Notes: a model not told the origin generated them from the letters alone. A stretch of 64,000 bases of DNA from Diplocloster modestus (GCF_019042245.1 NZ_JAHQCX010000001.1:489559-553558); one strand, 5' to 3'; positions 34,436 through 43,992 are shown, counted from the first letter of the stretch. Numbers and translations: made by a program.

Positions 34436-35887
34436 ATGAATAAAGTAAGAACGAGATTTGCACCCAGCCCGACCGGGAGGATGCATGTGGGGAATTTGAG
34501 GACAGCGCTGTATGCCTATCTGATTGCGAAGCACGAGGGCGGGGATTTTATCCTGAGGATCGAGGATACGGATCAGGAACGGTTTGTGCCGGAAGCGCTG
34601 GATATTATTTACCGGACACTGGAGAAAACGGGGCTTAAGCATGATGAGGGCCCGGATATCGGCGGGCCTGTGGGTCCTTATGTGCAGAGTGAACGGCAGG
34701 AACAGGGGATCTATCTCGAGTATGCGAAGCAGCTGATCGAGAAGGGAGAGGCTTATTATTGCTTCTGTGATAAGGAACGGCTGGAGTCGTTGAAGCAGGA
34801 GATTAATGGAAAAGAAGTTATGGTTTACGATAAACACTGCCTGCATTTGTCGAAGGACGAGGTGGAGGAGAAGCTGGCGGCGGGAGTTCCTTTTGTGATC
34901 CGGCAGAATAATCCGCAGACCGGAACGACCACGTTCCAGGACGATATTTATGGGGATATTACCGTAGATAACGCGGAGCTGGATGATATGGTACTGATCA
35001 AGTCCGATGGGTATCCCACTTATAATTTTGCCAATGTGGTGGATGATCATCTGATGGGCATCACCCATGTGGTGCGGGGAAATGAGTATTTGTCTTCTTC
35101 CCCGAAGTATAATCGTCTGTATGAGGCGTTTGGATGGGAAGTGCCCACGTATGTACACTGCCCTCTGATTACGGATGAGGAACATAAGAAGCTGAGTAAG
35201 AGAAGCGGTCATTCTTCTTACGAGGATTTGATCGAGGCCGGTTTCCTGAATGAAGCGGTGGTGAATTTTGTCGCGCTGCTGGGCTGGAGTCCGGAGGAGA
35301 ACCGGGAGATTTTCTCCCTGGAAGAGCTGGTGGAGGCGTTTGACTATCATCACATGGGTAAGGCTCCGGCTGTATTTGACGTGGTGAAGCTTGGCTGGAT
35401 GAATGGGGAATACATGAAAGCCATGGATTTTGATGTCTTCTATGAGAAGGTGGAGCCGATTCTTAAGGAGGCGATCGGAAGAGACGTGGATTACCGCAAG
35501 GTGGCGGCTATGGTGAAAACCAGAATTGAGGTATTCCCGGATATACCGGAGCTGGTGGATTTTATCGCGGAGCTGCCCGAGTATGACACCGCCATGTATG
35601 CCCATAAGAAAATGAAAACAACACCAGAAACTGCCTTGGTTGTGTTAAAAGAGGTTCTTCCTCTGCTGGAGGCGCAGACGGATTACAGTAACGACGCGCT
35701 CTATGAGTCGCTGGTCGGTTTCATTAAGGAAAAAGGCTATAAGAACGGCTATGTTATGTGGCCGATCCGCACCGCTGTGTCGGGAAAACAGACTACTCCG
35801 GGCGGGGCTACGGAGCTTATGGAAGTCCTGGGAAAAGAAGAGTCTCTGAAGCGTATCCGAGTAGGGATTGGAATGCTGGAAGGCTGA
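34436..35887 (+). CDS. gltX: Glutamyl-tRNA synthetase
   Basis: Charges tRNA-Glu (and often tRNA-Gln in Clostridia) with glutamate. The class I HIGH-type motif is [20 protein letters not shown] (residues 7-26) and the KMSKS-type motif is KKLSKRSG near residue 255. [28 protein letters not shown] (the conserved catalytic region) and a C-terminal anticodon-binding domain follow. At 483 residues it is full length. The ATG at 34436 follows TAGGAG. A GNAT gene follows 79 bases later. Confidence 0.96.
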   Translation: MNKVRTRFAPSPTGRMHVGNLRTALYAYLIAKHEGGDFILRIEDTDQERFVPEALDIIYRTLEKTGLKHDEGPDIGGPVGPYVQSERQEQGIYLEYAKQLIEKGEAYYCFCDKERLESLKQEINGKEVMVYDKHCLHLSKDEVEEKLAAGVPFVIRQNNPQTGTTTFQDDIYGDITVDNAELDDMVLIKSDGYPTYNFANVVDDHLMGITHVVRGNEYLSSSPKYNRLYEAFGWEVPTYVHCPLITDEEHKKLSKRSGHSSYEDLIEAGFLNEAVVNFVALLGWSPEENREIFSLEELVEAFDYHHMGKAPAVFDVVKLGWMNGEYMKAMDFDVFYEKVEPILKEAIGRDVDYRKVAAMVKTRIEVFPDIPELVDFIAELPEYDTAMYAHKKMKTTPETALVVLKEVLPLLEAQTDYSNDALYESLVGFIKEKGYKNGYVMWPIRTAVSGKQTTPGGATELMEVLGKEESLKRIRVGIGMLEG

Positions 35888-35966
35888 TTTTTTAGGAGGA
35901 ATGGGCCGGGTTTCCTCCTCTTCACCGATACCGATATGTGCGGGAAAATGCACGCATGGAGGAAAT

Positions 35967-36458
35967 ATGAGAATTAAGATAAGAGCTTATGATAAAAATG
36001 ATGTAAAAGACGTGGCAAAGATATGGAACCAGGTTGTGGAAGACGGGATTGCTTTTCCACAGTTGGAGATGCTTGACGAAACCTCGGGAAATGTCTTTTT
36101 CCAGGATCAGTCGTTTACCGGAGTGGCTTATGATGCGGATAACGGAAAAATCGTCGGGCTTTATATTCTTCATCCCAATAACGTGGGGCGCTGCGGCCAT
36201 ATTTGCAATGCCAGTTACGCGGTAGAAAAAGAAATCCGGGGACAGCATATCGGTGAAAAGTTAGTGCTTCACTGTCTGGGAAAAGCCAAAGATCTCGGTT
36301 TCCGCATTTTACAATTCAATGCGGTTGTAAAATCAAATAAATCCGCGCTGCATTTATATGAAAAACTGGGCTTTGTCAAGTTAGGCACAATTCCCGGAGG
36401 CTTTCTGATGAAAGACGGCACATATGAGGATATAATTCCCCACTATCATGTTTTATAA
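35967..36458 (+). CDS. GNAT-family N-acetyltransferase
   Basis: A 163-residue acetyl-CoA-dependent acetyltransferase of the RimI/phosphinothricin acetyltransferase group. The acetyl-CoA loop is KEIRGQHIGEKLVLHCL (motif A), followed by LGFRILQFNAVVKSNKSAL and HLYEKLGFVKLGTIPGGF. The longer frame from 35868 overlaps gltX; GGAGG at the start of GGAGGAAAT supports the ATG at 35967. A GTGCG-GGAAAA-TGCAC hairpin (35938-35953) stands before the SD, like those at 3401 and 12509. Substrate unknown. Confidence 0.88.
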   Translation: MRIKIRAYDKNDVKDVAKIWNQVVEDGIAFPQLEMLDETSGNVFFQDQSFTGVAYDADNGKIVGLYILHPNNVGRCGHICNASYAVEKEIRGQHIGEKLVLHCLGKAKDLGFRILQFNAVVKSNKSALHLYEKLGFVKLGTIPGGFLMKDGTYEDIIPHYHVL

Positions 36459-36592
36459 TGAATAATATCCCGATCCCAATCCTAACCCGAATAAACCGGG
36501 CACCGGCAATAGCATCTGGGAAATCTCTCCTGATTACCCAAGTGTTATCCCGGTGCCGTTTATTGTTATATCGTGCCTGACCGCAATTTTAT

Positions 36593-36940
36593 TTACTCGT
36601 CTTCCTCCAGTAATTCATCAAATTCTGCGCTGTCCAGAAGTTCATCGAAGGCATCCGCTACTTTTTCATATTCATCATCGTCTTCGATATTCTCCAGTTC
36701 CGGCTCACCGTCTCCGGTTTCTTTATAACGATACAGATATACTTCGCCTTCTTCGTCATCTTCTTCCGGCTCTAAGGGAAGCAGTGCGATATATTCGTTC
36801 TCACCGGCGGGGAAGATAGTCAGTACGGCGCATTCCATTTCGGAGCCGTCATCCAGTGTCAAAGTTACGGTAACTTCTTCTTCCTCGTGGCCGCATCCGC
36901 ATCCACATCCGCATTCACAGTCGTGATTATGTTCACTCAT
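36593..36940 (-). CDS. DUF1292 family acidic protein
   Basis: A 115-residue protein with a His/Cys-rich metal-binding head (HNHDCECGCGCGCGHEEEE), then a DUF1292 fold: VTVTLTLDDGSEMECAVLTI, FPAGENEYIALLPLE and VYLYRYKE, and a very acidic tail. DUF1292 proteins are widespread small Firmicutes proteins of unknown role, usually next to Holliday-junction resolvase or alaS genes; that context is absent here. The CGCGCGCG head is unusual. The gap between it and the GNAT gene holds a GGGCACCGG/CCGGTGCC hairpin (about 36497-36558) that may terminate either gene. Confidence 0.85.
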   Translation of the reverse strand: MSEHNHDCECGCGCGCGHEEEEVTVTLTLDDGSEMECAVLTIFPAGENEYIALLPLEPEEDDEEGEVYLYRYKETGDGEPELENIEDDDEYEKVADAFDELLDSAEFDELLEEDE

Positions 36941-36987
36941 ATTAATACCTCTTTTCTTTCTTTGTAGGTATTTCCACTGTAGCAGAC

Positions 36988-37206
36988 TTGTCCTGCAATT
37001 GCAAGGATTTAAATATAGAAACGAACAAAAAATTTATTGAAAGGAAAGCTTTGCTTAACGCGGCTGATTCACAGAAAACGGCGGATATACCCGGGGACTC
37101 ATACCGCGAAGCAAGTCAGGGGATTTTATGCCGGATACCTGCAAAAACTGTCGGAGCTGTTCAAAAGATGTTGAACGATCTGGATAAAAATACCAGAAGG
37201 AAATAG
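36988..37206 (+). CDS. Possible short hypothetical protein
   Basis: An open frame of 72 codons from a TTG, in the 400-base gap between DUF1292 and VanY. The C-terminal half (SQKTADIPGDSYREASQGIL and on to KMLNDLDKNTRRK) reads like a helical polar domain, but no good ribosome site precedes the start and I recognise no family. An alternative is a 19-residue frame with CKNCRSC at about 37130. It may be a remnant. Confidence 0.25.
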   Translation: MSCNCKDLNIETNKKFIERKALLNAADSQKTADIPGDSYREASQGILCRIPAKTVGAVQKMLNDLDKNTRRK

Positions 37207-37354
37207 GGTTTTGGCTTGTATAAATTCCGAAGATGAATTATAATAAGTTCATGTAAAATTATGGAAAAGCTGGCTTTCGTTACCGGTTGTGGGGGGAACA
37301 CATCGGAGGATGGAAAAGGGTGTAAATACTGATTATAGGATGAGAATAGATTAA

Positions 37355-38401
37355 ATGAGAATGAAAATGGACCAGGAGTGGGAATGGGAGTATTCCAGGG
37401 AAAAAATTAAGAAGCAGAAAAGACAGAAGAGAATGCAGCTGATCGGGCGCATGCTGTTCTTTTTTTGTGTCCTGATTGGCGGATTTGCCGCGCTGGAATT
37501 TGCATGGGGAGCGTTCGGACAGGAAGGGCCTGCCAATAATCTCCTCGGACAAAAGTATGAATTGAACGAAGTGTATGCCGCGGAAAACGTGACAGGTGGT
37601 GCTTTGGAGAAATCGGAATCCGCTTCCGGTATCGAAGCGCCGGCGGAACCGGAAGTGCAGAATCCCTTTGGGGAGTTCTATTATTACGAGAAGGACAAGC
37701 AGTACCGCTATGAGGATTATCAGCTGGAAAATCCAGATCTTCCTGCCGGGGAAGTGGTATGGAGGGTAAATGTAGGGCTGGATCAGAAATTCTATACCAT
37801 GGCGGAAGCAGCCGAGGTGGTTGAGAAAGGCCCCATGCTGGTCAACAAATACCGCTATCTGCCCAAGGATTATGCTCCGGAGCAGCTGGTCAGCGTCGGA
37901 AAAGGGAAACGAATGGAAAAGACGGCGGCAGATGCCTTCAAAGAGCTGAAGAAGGCCGCGAAGGCAGCGGGGTTTTATCTGCAGCCGGTATCCGCCTTCC
38001 GTACTTATCAGTATCAGGAAAATCTACATAATAACTATATGAAGCGCCAATCAGAGGCGGAAGTGGATACCTTTAGCTCCAGAGAAGGATACTCTGAGCA
38101 TCAGACCGGGCTGACGGTGGACATTAACACCGGCCAGAGCACCCTTCGGGCCTTCGCTGGAACGCAGGCCGCTGAGTGGGTGGAACAGAACTGCGGGGAC
38201 TTCGGCTTCATAGTTCGTTATCCCGAAGGGGAGGAAGAGATCACAGGATATGAATACGAGCCGTGGCATATCACCTATGTAGGCGTTGAAACTGCTGCAG
38301 ATATGAAGGCCAGGGGGATCAGTACTCTGGAGGAATATTATGTGAAATACATAGAACACACACCAGAGCAAACATCGGAGCAATCGGACAGTCTCCCCTA
38401 A
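37355..38401 (+). CDS. VanY-type D-alanyl-D-alanine carboxypeptidase
   Basis: Membrane-anchored M15B zinc peptidase of 348 residues that trims peptidoglycan stem peptides. A charged head is followed by a signal anchor (MLFFFCVLIGGFAALEF, residues 29-45), a linker, then the catalytic domain with VSAFRTYQYQENL, EHQTGLTVDI (zinc His and Asp, about 250) and EPWHITYVG (Glu and His, about 305). The arrangement HxxxxxxD...EPWH is that of VanY. A GATAGAT-like region precedes the ATG without a strong SD. It does not lie near van resistance genes, so it is likely a housekeeping or sporulation enzyme. Confidence 0.9.
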   Translation: MRMKMDQEWEWEYSREKIKKQKRQKRMQLIGRMLFFFCVLIGGFAALEFAWGAFGQEGPANNLLGQKYELNEVYAAENVTGGALEKSESASGIEAPAEPEVQNPFGEFYYYEKDKQYRYEDYQLENPDLPAGEVVWRVNVGLDQKFYTMAEAAEVVEKGPMLVNKYRYLPKDYAPEQLVSVGKGKRMEKTAADAFKELKKAAKAAGFYLQPVSAFRTYQYQENLHNNYMKRQSEAEVDTFSSREGYSEHQTGLTVDINTGQSTLRAFAGTQAAEWVEQNCGDFGFIVRYPEGEEEITGYEYEPWHITYVGVETAADMKARGISTLEEYYVKYIEHTPEQTSEQSDSLP

Positions 38402-38576
38402 ATCCTCATTTACGAATGGTGTGAACAGTGAAATTCATCAAATTACGGCCAGGGTCTTGACTTATGGCGGATTTTGTATGATATTATTTAGAATAAGAGT
38501 GTAATGCCGGGGGCTGTGAGTACGCAGCTCCTTTTCTACGGCAACAGTGAAAGAGATTGGTAGGAGGACAGCTTAA

Positions 38577-40166
38577 TTGGCGGATAATAAAAAAGAAATA
38601 CAACGAAGAAGAACATTTGCGATTATTTCCCATCCCGATGCGGGTAAAACGACGCTGACGGAAAAACTGCTTTTATATGGAGGCGCCATTAATCTGGCGG
38701 GAAGTGTAAAAGGAAAAGCAACAGCGAGACATGCGGTGTCTGACTGGATGGAGATTGAAAAAGAAAGAGGAATCTCCGTAACGTCCTCGGTACTGCAGTT
38801 TGAGTATGACGGATATTGTATCAATATTCTGGATACCCCGGGGCATCAGGATTTCTCCGAGGACACATACCGGACGCTGATGGCGGCGGATTCTGCGGTT
38901 ATGGTTATCGACGCGTCCAAGGGTGTGGAGGCCCAGACCAGAAAGCTGTTCAAGGTCTGTGTCATGCGGAAAATCCCGATCTTTACCTTTATCAATAAAA
39001 TGGACCGGGAAGCCAACGATACCTTCGACCTGCTCGATGAGATCGAAAAGGAACTGGGAATCGCTACCTGCCCTATGAACTGGCCCATCGGTTCCGGGAA
39101 AGCGTTTCAGGGAGTCTATGACAGAAATGACAGGGAAGTGTCCCTGTTCAGCGATACCCAGAGAGGAACCAAAGAAGGTGAAATTACAAAGGTTTCCATC
39201 AATGACCCGAAAATCCAGGAGATCATCGGAATAGATGCATTTGGTAAGCTGACGGATGAGATTGAACTGCTGGACGGCGCCAGCACGCCATTCCGGCTGG
39301 ATGAGGTCCAGGCGGGAGAACTTTCCCCGGTATTCTTTGGATCTGCGCTGACCAACTTCGGAGTCCAGACCTTTTTGGAGCATTTCCTGAAGATGACCAC
39401 AGCGCCGCTCCCCAGATTTGCCGACAGCGGGATTATCGATCCGGTCAGCGAAGATTTTTCCGCCTTCGTATTTAAGATACAGGCCAACATGAATAAAGCG
39501 CACCGGGACCGTATTGCGTTCATGCGGATCTGTTCCGGGAAATTCGATGCCGCCCAGGAAGTGTACCATGTGCAGGGGGAGAAGAAAATGCGCCTTTCAC
39601 AGCCCCAGCAGCTGATGGCCCAGGAGCGTAAAGTTGTGGAGGAAGCTTATGCCGGTGATATTATCGGTGTGTTTGATCCCGGTCTTTTTTCCATAGGAGA
39701 TACGTTTTGCAGCCCCAGCAGGAAATTCGCATACGAGGGGATACCTACATTTGCGCCGGAGCATTTCGCCCGTGTCCGTCAGGTGGATACCATGAAGCGG
39801 AAACAGTTCGTCAAGGGGGTAACCCAGATCGCCCAGGAAGGCGCGATCCAGATCTTCCAGGAACTGCACAGCGGGCTGGAAGAGATCATCGTCGGAGTGG
39901 TGGGTGTTCTGCAGTTTGACGTCTTAAAATACCGCCTGAACAATGAGTACAACGTGGAGATCATTTTGGAAAATCTTCCTTATGAATATATCCGCTGGAT
40001 CGAAAATACGGATATTGATATGGATTCCCTGACCGGAACTTCCGATATGAAGAAGATCCAGGATCTGAAGGGCCGGCCTTTGCTGCTCTTTGTGAATAGC
40101 TGGAGCATCGGGATGACTCTGGACCGGAATAAGGGGCTGATTCTTTCAGAGTTTGGGAGGTCCTAA
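38577..40166 (+). CDS. prfC: Peptide chain release factor 3
   Basis: Translational GTPase that recycles release factors 1 and 2. It has G1 ISHPDAGKTTLTEKL (residues 17-31), G2 RGISVTSSV, G3 DTPGHQDFSEDTYR, G4 NKMDRE, then RF3-specific domains II and III (GDIIGVFDPGLFSIGDTF; LQFDVLKYRLNNEY). At 529 residues it is full length. The start is TTG at 38577, nine bases after AGGAGG, with no alternative ATG nearby. A perfect hairpin terminator lies 115 bases after the stop. Confidence 0.96.
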   Translation: MADNKKEIQRRRTFAIISHPDAGKTTLTEKLLLYGGAINLAGSVKGKATARHAVSDWMEIEKERGISVTSSVLQFEYDGYCINILDTPGHQDFSEDTYRTLMAADSAVMVIDASKGVEAQTRKLFKVCVMRKIPIFTFINKMDREANDTFDLLDEIEKELGIATCPMNWPIGSGKAFQGVYDRNDREVSLFSDTQRGTKEGEITKVSINDPKIQEIIGIDAFGKLTDEIELLDGASTPFRLDEVQAGELSPVFFGSALTNFGVQTFLEHFLKMTTAPLPRFADSGIIDPVSEDFSAFVFKIQANMNKAHRDRIAFMRICSGKFDAAQEVYHVQGEKKMRLSQPQQLMAQERKVVEEAYAGDIIGVFDPGLFSIGDTFCSPSRKFAYEGIPTFAPEHFARVRQVDTMKRKQFVKGVTQIAQEGAIQIFQELHSGLEEIIVGVVGVLQFDVLKYRLNNEYNVEIILENLPYEYIRWIENTDIDMDSLTGTSDMKKIQDLKGRPLLLFVNSWSIGMTLDRNKGLILSEFGRS

Positions 40167-40280
40167 GGCTTCGGCATTTTCGGGATCAGTATATTTTAGA
40201 AGCTTATATATATTTGGAAACGGGAGCTATAGGTTCTAAACGGAGGAAAGGAAGATGCCGCTCGCGCGGCCTGCCGCAGG

Positions 40281-40315
40281 AGGAGAGTTTCGCAAGCGAA
40301 ACTCTCCTTTATAAT
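40281..40315. terminator. Perfect-stem terminator between prfC and the ABC operon
   Basis: AGGAGAGTTTCGC (40281-40293) pairs with GCGAAACTCTCCT (40296-40308), followed by TTATAATT. It can serve both converging transcripts. Confidence 0.8.
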
Positions 40316-40339
40316 TAAATGAAAGTTTATTATTAGCTA

Positions 40340-40975
40340 TTAGAATTCCTTGCGGTGATAGAGCAGGACAGTGAGAAAGAAGGAAAGGAGCAGGAGCAGA
40401 AGAGCAGGGAAAAGCAGCAGCGGGGATGAGGCGAAATCGTGTGGGAGGATAAAAGTGATGGGCAGGGACTTCAGAAGACGGGGAAGCAGGTTGATCAGCA
40501 AGACCAGAATGATGAAGGCAGTGGTAGTCCACTGGCTGGGGAGCAGGGTGTAGCAGGGGATCAGAAGTGCCTGGAGCATGGTCAGGAAAGCTGCGGCACA
40601 GAGGATGTCGGACAGCGGGTAATAGACGGTGGGAAGAAAGGAGAAGGGAAGGGCATAGAGCAGCCCGGTGAGCAGCAGGGAGAGGAAAAAGATGGCATAG
40701 CTGTAGCCGCACCATCCCAGATAGCGGGCCAGAAGCAGACGGAGCCGGCCATAAGGGGATGTGATGAGAGTGGGGAGGGCATGGCTTTTTTCCAGGATTT
40801 TGGCGAGGGAGGAGAAGCCAAGGAATGTGGCTACGATGGTGGCGATAAATAGTCCCAGGGCGTTGGCGGGTTCCATCAGGTAGATGCCGCAGCTGATGAG
40901 AGCACCGATCAGAAGGATTCCGGTGAGAGTGTCACCGCAGAGGAGATAGTCTTTTTTGATCAGGGTACGGTACAT
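40340..40975 (-). CDS. ABC-2-type permease-like membrane protein
   Basis: A 211-residue protein with about six hydrophobic helices, starting MYRTLIKKDYLLCGDTL. It resembles the single-subunit ABC-2 permeases (ABC2_membrane_5-like) that accompany YtrA/GntR-controlled ATPases. It is the last gene of the four-gene minus operon, 75 bases after the sister permease at 41051. The two permeases probably form a heterodimer with the ATPase. Substrate unknown; lantibiotic or bacitracin-type stress is the usual theme. Confidence 0.82.
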   Translation of the reverse strand: MYRTLIKKDYLLCGDTLTGILLIGALISCGIYLMEPANALGLFIATIVATFLGFSSLAKILEKSHALPTLITSPYGRLRLLLARYLGWCGYSYAIFFLSLLLTGLLYALPFSFLPTVYYPLSDILCAAAFLTMLQALLIPCYTLLPSQWTTTAFIILVLLINLLPRLLKSLPITFILPHDFASSPLLLFPALLLLLLSFFLTVLLYHRKEF

Positions 40976-41050
40976 AGAGCAGACTCCTTTCTACATAAAT
41001 TTACTTTTGAGCGCTACTAATTTTTATAAGGTTCTGATTCTGCTATACAC

Positions 41051-41692
41051 TTAATACTCTTTCGCTTTTAGACGCGGCAGGGTAAAGCGGCTGGAGAGAC
41101 AGGTTACCAGGGCCGCTACTGGTATGAGGATCAGGATTAATACAGGATAGTGAAGGTGCGCAAAGAAATGGGATGCGGCCTCGCAGAGCAGGAATACCAG
41201 CAGGAAGGCCGGTAATAGGACGATCATGCCCAGGAGTGAGGCTTTTGTTTCTTCCAGCAGCATGTGAAGCGGCACAAGCAGGGCACACAGGATCGTGGTC
41301 AGCAGCAGTCCCCCGGCGAGCATGTGAAGACTCAGAGGGGGGAAAGACCGGCGGACTGATGGGATGAAACCCGGCAGGGTATACAGGAGGGTGGATGATA
41401 TCCAGGTTCCGTATCCTATGAGATAACGGCTGTATAGAATGCTGGAGGGTGTCATCGGCGTGGAGAACAGCAGGGCATGGATGTGGTATTTGCTGTCGGC
41501 TTCAAACAGAAGATTGAAGATCAGGCCGGTGGTGATGCTGCAGCAGAGAAGGTATCCCAGGGAGGGGAAGATAGCGGTCACCGAGGGCAGCAGGACTGTG
41601 CTTACGAGGAGAGTCAGATAGTACTGCAGGAGCACCATTGGCAGGCTGCGCCTGATCAGGATCAGATCTTTTTTAAAAGCAGTCAGGATCAT
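41051..41692 (-). CDS. ABC-2-type permease
   Basis: A 213-residue integral membrane protein with about six helices, beginning MILTAFKKDLILIRRSLPMVLL, which is typical of ABC2_membrane_5 permeases. The start is one base from the stop of the ATPase gene, so translation is coupled. It pairs with the permease at 40340 and the ATPase at 41694. TM segments are near residues 20-50, 58-75, 95-130, 140-165 and 180-205. Confidence 0.85.
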   Translation of the reverse strand: MILTAFKKDLILIRRSLPMVLLQYYLTLLVSTVLLPSVTAIFPSLGYLLCCSITTGLIFNLLFEADSKYHIHALLFSTPMTPSSILYSRYLIGYGTWISSTLLYTLPGFIPSVRRSFPPLSLHMLAGGLLLTTILCALLVPLHMLLEETKASLLGMIVLLPAFLLVFLLCEAASHFFAHLHYPVLILILIPVAALVTCLSSRFTLPRLKAKEY

Positions 41693-41693
41693 G

Positions 41694-42551
41694 TCAGGAC
41701 CTCCCGGCGAATGCCATCATGATATCCTCTATGGTGGGTCTGGCGAAGACGGCTTTTGTCAGGCCGCGTTTTGCAGCTGCGGAATCGCAGGTCAGGCCCT
41801 CGAAGTGGAAACCGTGTTCTTCCAAATACAGGAAGGAGCTCCGCAGTTCGTGGGTCAGTTCTTCTTTACTGCCCTTGACCAGCGTATATTTTTCCAGAAG
41901 ATTGTCTTTGTATTCGTCCAATACGATTTTCCCGTTGTCAATCATGACGATGCGGTCTGCGGTTTTGTCCAGGTCGGTGGTGATGTGTGTGGAAAAAAAG
42001 ACGGATTTATCCCCTTCTTCCATGTATTCGCGCAGGATTCCCAGCAGTTGATTCCGAATCAGAGGATCCAGGCCCGAGGTGGGTTCATCCATGATGAGGA
42101 AGTCCGCGTGGTGGGATAGGGCCAGGGCGATGGCGTATTTCATGGTCATACCTTTGGAAAGGTCGCTGATGTGGTAGCTGAGCGGAAGCTTGAACTGGCG
42201 CGCGTAGCGTTTGAAGGTGTTCTCGTCCCAGTTTGTATAGGCCGGTGCCAGTATATTTTTCATATCGTTCAGGGACAGGTTTTCATAAAAGTAACCTTTG
42301 TCAAATACAACGCCGATGCGATTTTTAATTTCCCGCTCGCTCTCTTCCAGTGTCTGCCCGAAAAGGCGGATTTCACCCGCATCTTTTTTTACCAGACCCA
42401 GGATGGATTTGATCGTGGTTGTTTTGCCCGCCCCGTTGACTCCGATGAAGCCGGTGATCTGGCTTTGTTCCGCGGCGAAGCTGATGTCATTTAATACTGT
42501 TTTTCGATTATATTTTTTTGTAAGATGGCTGATTTCCAATACATTGCTCAT
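41694..42551 (-). CDS. ABC transporter ATP-binding protein (YtrB/BcrA type)
   Basis: A 285-residue ATPase: Walker A GVNGAGKTTTIKSI, signature LSKGMTMKYAIALALS (a divergent LSKGM in place of LSGGQ, known in the YtrB/EcsA-like group), Walker B LIMDEPTSGLD and switch VFFSTHITTD. The extra C-terminal tail is typical of drug-export ATPases. It lies between its GntR regulator and two permeases on one transcript. Confidence 0.93.
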   Translation of the reverse strand: MSNVLEISHLTKKYNRKTVLNDISFAAEQSQITGFIGVNGAGKTTTIKSILGLVKKDAGEIRLFGQTLEESEREIKNRIGVVFDKGYFYENLSLNDMKNILAPAYTNWDENTFKRYARQFKLPLSYHISDLSKGMTMKYAIALALSHHADFLIMDEPTSGLDPLIRNQLLGILREYMEEGDKSVFFSTHITTDLDKTADRIVMIDNGKIVLDEYKDNLLEKYTLVKGSKEELTHELRSSFLYLEEHGFHFEGLTCDSAAAKRGLTKAVFARPTIEDIMMAFAGRS

Positions 42552-42569
42552 AGGGTAACTTCCTTTCTG

Positions 42570-42941
42570 TCAGGACTCATAGAGTATCGACATCATTTCC
42601 AGCATCTCATCTTTGGTAAGGCCTGCGGATTGGCCGGTCACGTAGGCTTCCAGCAGCTTGGCTTCGACGAGCCGCAGCTTTTCTTCCCGGAACAGCTCCA
42701 TGTTCGTGGAGGAGACGAAAAAACCTTTGCCGGGCACGCTGTTTACATAGCCTTCGGCTTCCAGCTCGTCGTATGCCCGCTTGGTGGTCAGGACACTGAC
42801 CATGGTCTCGTTGGCCAGCTTCCGGATAGAGGGAAGTATTTCGCCCTCTTTTATCTGGCCGGTGTAGATCGCGTCCTTAATCTGATCTTTGATTTGACGG
42901 TAGATTGGTATTTCTGAGGTGTTATTTATCAGGATATCCAA
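42570..42941 (-). CDS. GntR-family regulator, YtrA subfamily
   Basis: A 123-residue repressor. It has the winged helix-turn-helix PIYRQIKDQIKDAIYTGQIK followed by EGEILPSIRKLANETMVSVL and EGYVNSVPGKGFFVSS, and a very short C-terminal dimer helix, the defining trait of the YtrA group. It opens the ABC operon on the minus strand and most likely represses it through the palindrome at 42978-43000. The start ATG follows a GGTGG-containing leader. Confidence 0.92.
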   Translation of the reverse strand: MDILINNTSEIPIYRQIKDQIKDAIYTGQIKEGEILPSIRKLANETMVSVLTTKRAYDELEAEGYVNSVPGKGFFVSSTNMELFREEKLRLVEAKLLEAYVTGQSAGLTKDEMLEMMSILYES

Positions 42942-42977
42942 AAAGTTTCACCACCTACTGTAATAGTCTGTATATAA

Positions 42978-43007
42978 CTGTATATCATATTAATATACAG
43001 TTGTCAA
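42978..43007 (-). promoter_or_regulatory. Promoter and overlapping operator of the GntR/ABC operon
   Basis: On the minus strand TTGACA (43007-43002), 17 bases, TATACA (42984-42979). The palindrome CTGTATAT-CATATTA-ATATACAG (42978-43000) covers the spacer and the -10. That fits repression by the YtrA-type product. Confidence 0.8.
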
Positions 43008-43106
43008 TAGATTTATTTTATTTCATTTTATTACAGATTTCATTACCGATCCATAATTACAGAAAGATCCGTCGATCCGATCACAGCCAAGGTTTACAGC
43101 GGCTGA

Positions 43107-43136
43107 TAGCGGCTATATAACCGCTATATAACCGCT
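43107..43136. repeat. Short inverted and direct repeats before glpP
   Basis: TAGCGG-CTATATAA-CCGCTA (43107-43126) is a palindrome, and TATATAACCGCTA occurs twice in tandem. It may be an operator or a remnant of the neighbouring hairpin repeat. The rest of 42942-43304 holds the GntR promoter and the repeat at 43163. Confidence 0.5.
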
Positions 43137-43162
43137 ATAGGAGGGTTTCCTTGTCAACGGAA

Positions 43163-43263
43163 TCGTGTTATAATAGCGGCAGACATTATATTCGCCGGAG
43201 CGCTCTCCTTAGCACGGAGTGTGTATCCTATGAAGTTATTTTGATTGCACGTAAGTGCTATAT
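43163..43263 (+). repeat. Degenerate copy of the glpK-side hairpin repeat
   Basis: GTTATAATAGCGGCAGACAT, then TATATTCGCCGGAGCGCT, GCACGGAGTGTGTATCCTA and GATTGCAC-GTAAGTGC run in the same order as the better-preserved repeat at 50526-50677. It ends about 40 bases before glpP. Confidence 0.65.
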
Positions 43264-43304
43264 GTTACTTAGCACTGGTTTTTTAGAAGGAAAGGTGTGG
43301 TGCA

Positions 43305-43871
43305 GTGAAACAGACGTTTGCGGAACTGATTGAAGATTGCCCGGTAATAGCTGCGGTGAAAGATCCGGATGGATTAGAACAGAGTCTGCGGGCGGAGGGG
43401 AATATTATATTTGTTCTGTATGGAGATTTAATGAATATACAGGAGATTGTGGAACGTATTAAAGCGAGCGGGAAGACCGCCATGGTTCATGTGGATCTGA
43501 TCGCTGGGCTTACCTCCAGAGAGATCGCGGTTGAATTTATCCAAAGACATACCAGAGCGGATGGTATTATTACCACGAAACCGGCTTTGGTGAAAAAAGC
43601 CTCGGAACTTGGCCTGTATACTGTTCTGCGCCATTTTATCATAGATTCCATGGCGCTTTCCAATATCGAGCGGCAGAATGACAGTGTACATCCGGATATG
43701 ATTGAGATACTGCCAGGAGTCATGCCGAAGATTATACGGAAAATATGTACCTTGTCCAGGGTTCCGGTCATAGCCGGCGGACTGATCAATGATAAAGAGG
43801 ATGTGATGGGAGCGTTAAGCGCGGGTGCAGCTGCGATTTCGTCGACGAATCCGGATGTTTGGTTTTTATAA
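43305..43871 (+). CDS. glpP: GlpP, glycerol 3-phosphate-responsive antiterminator
   Basis: A 188-residue TIM-barrel-like RNA-binding regulator. In Bacillus, GlpP bound to glycerol 3-phosphate prevents termination in the leaders of glp genes. Visible family segments are CPVIAAVKDPDGLEQSL, FVLYGDLMNI, VHVDLIAGL, DGIITTKPALVKKA, EILPGVMPKII and VIAGGLINDKEDV with GAAAISSTNPD. The start is a GTG at 43305 after AAGGAAAGG. The terminator at 44367, in the leader of the first glp enzyme gene, is its probable target. Confidence 0.93.
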   Translation: MKQTFAELIEDCPVIAAVKDPDGLEQSLRAEGNIIFVLYGDLMNIQEIVERIKASGKTAMVHVDLIAGLTSREIAVEFIQRHTRADGIITTKPALVKKASELGLYTVLRHFIIDSMALSNIERQNDSVHPDMIEILPGVMPKIIRKICTLSRVPVIAGGLINDKEDVMGALSAGAAAISSTNPDVWFL

Positions 43872-43992
43872 GTGCAGGCACGATGGAACTGTAAGATCAG
43901 CAGGAGATATGGATTATCGTATGGAAATGATATTATCGGAACCGGATGAATGGCGTACAATGGTGTATATGAAACTAAGGGGGTAAGCATGT

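Noticed and set aside
34346-35605. A 419-codon open frame on the minus strand opposite gltX
   Set aside because: It is a mirror of the gltX codon pattern, with Ile/His/Arg-rich sequence and no domain; gltX is certain.
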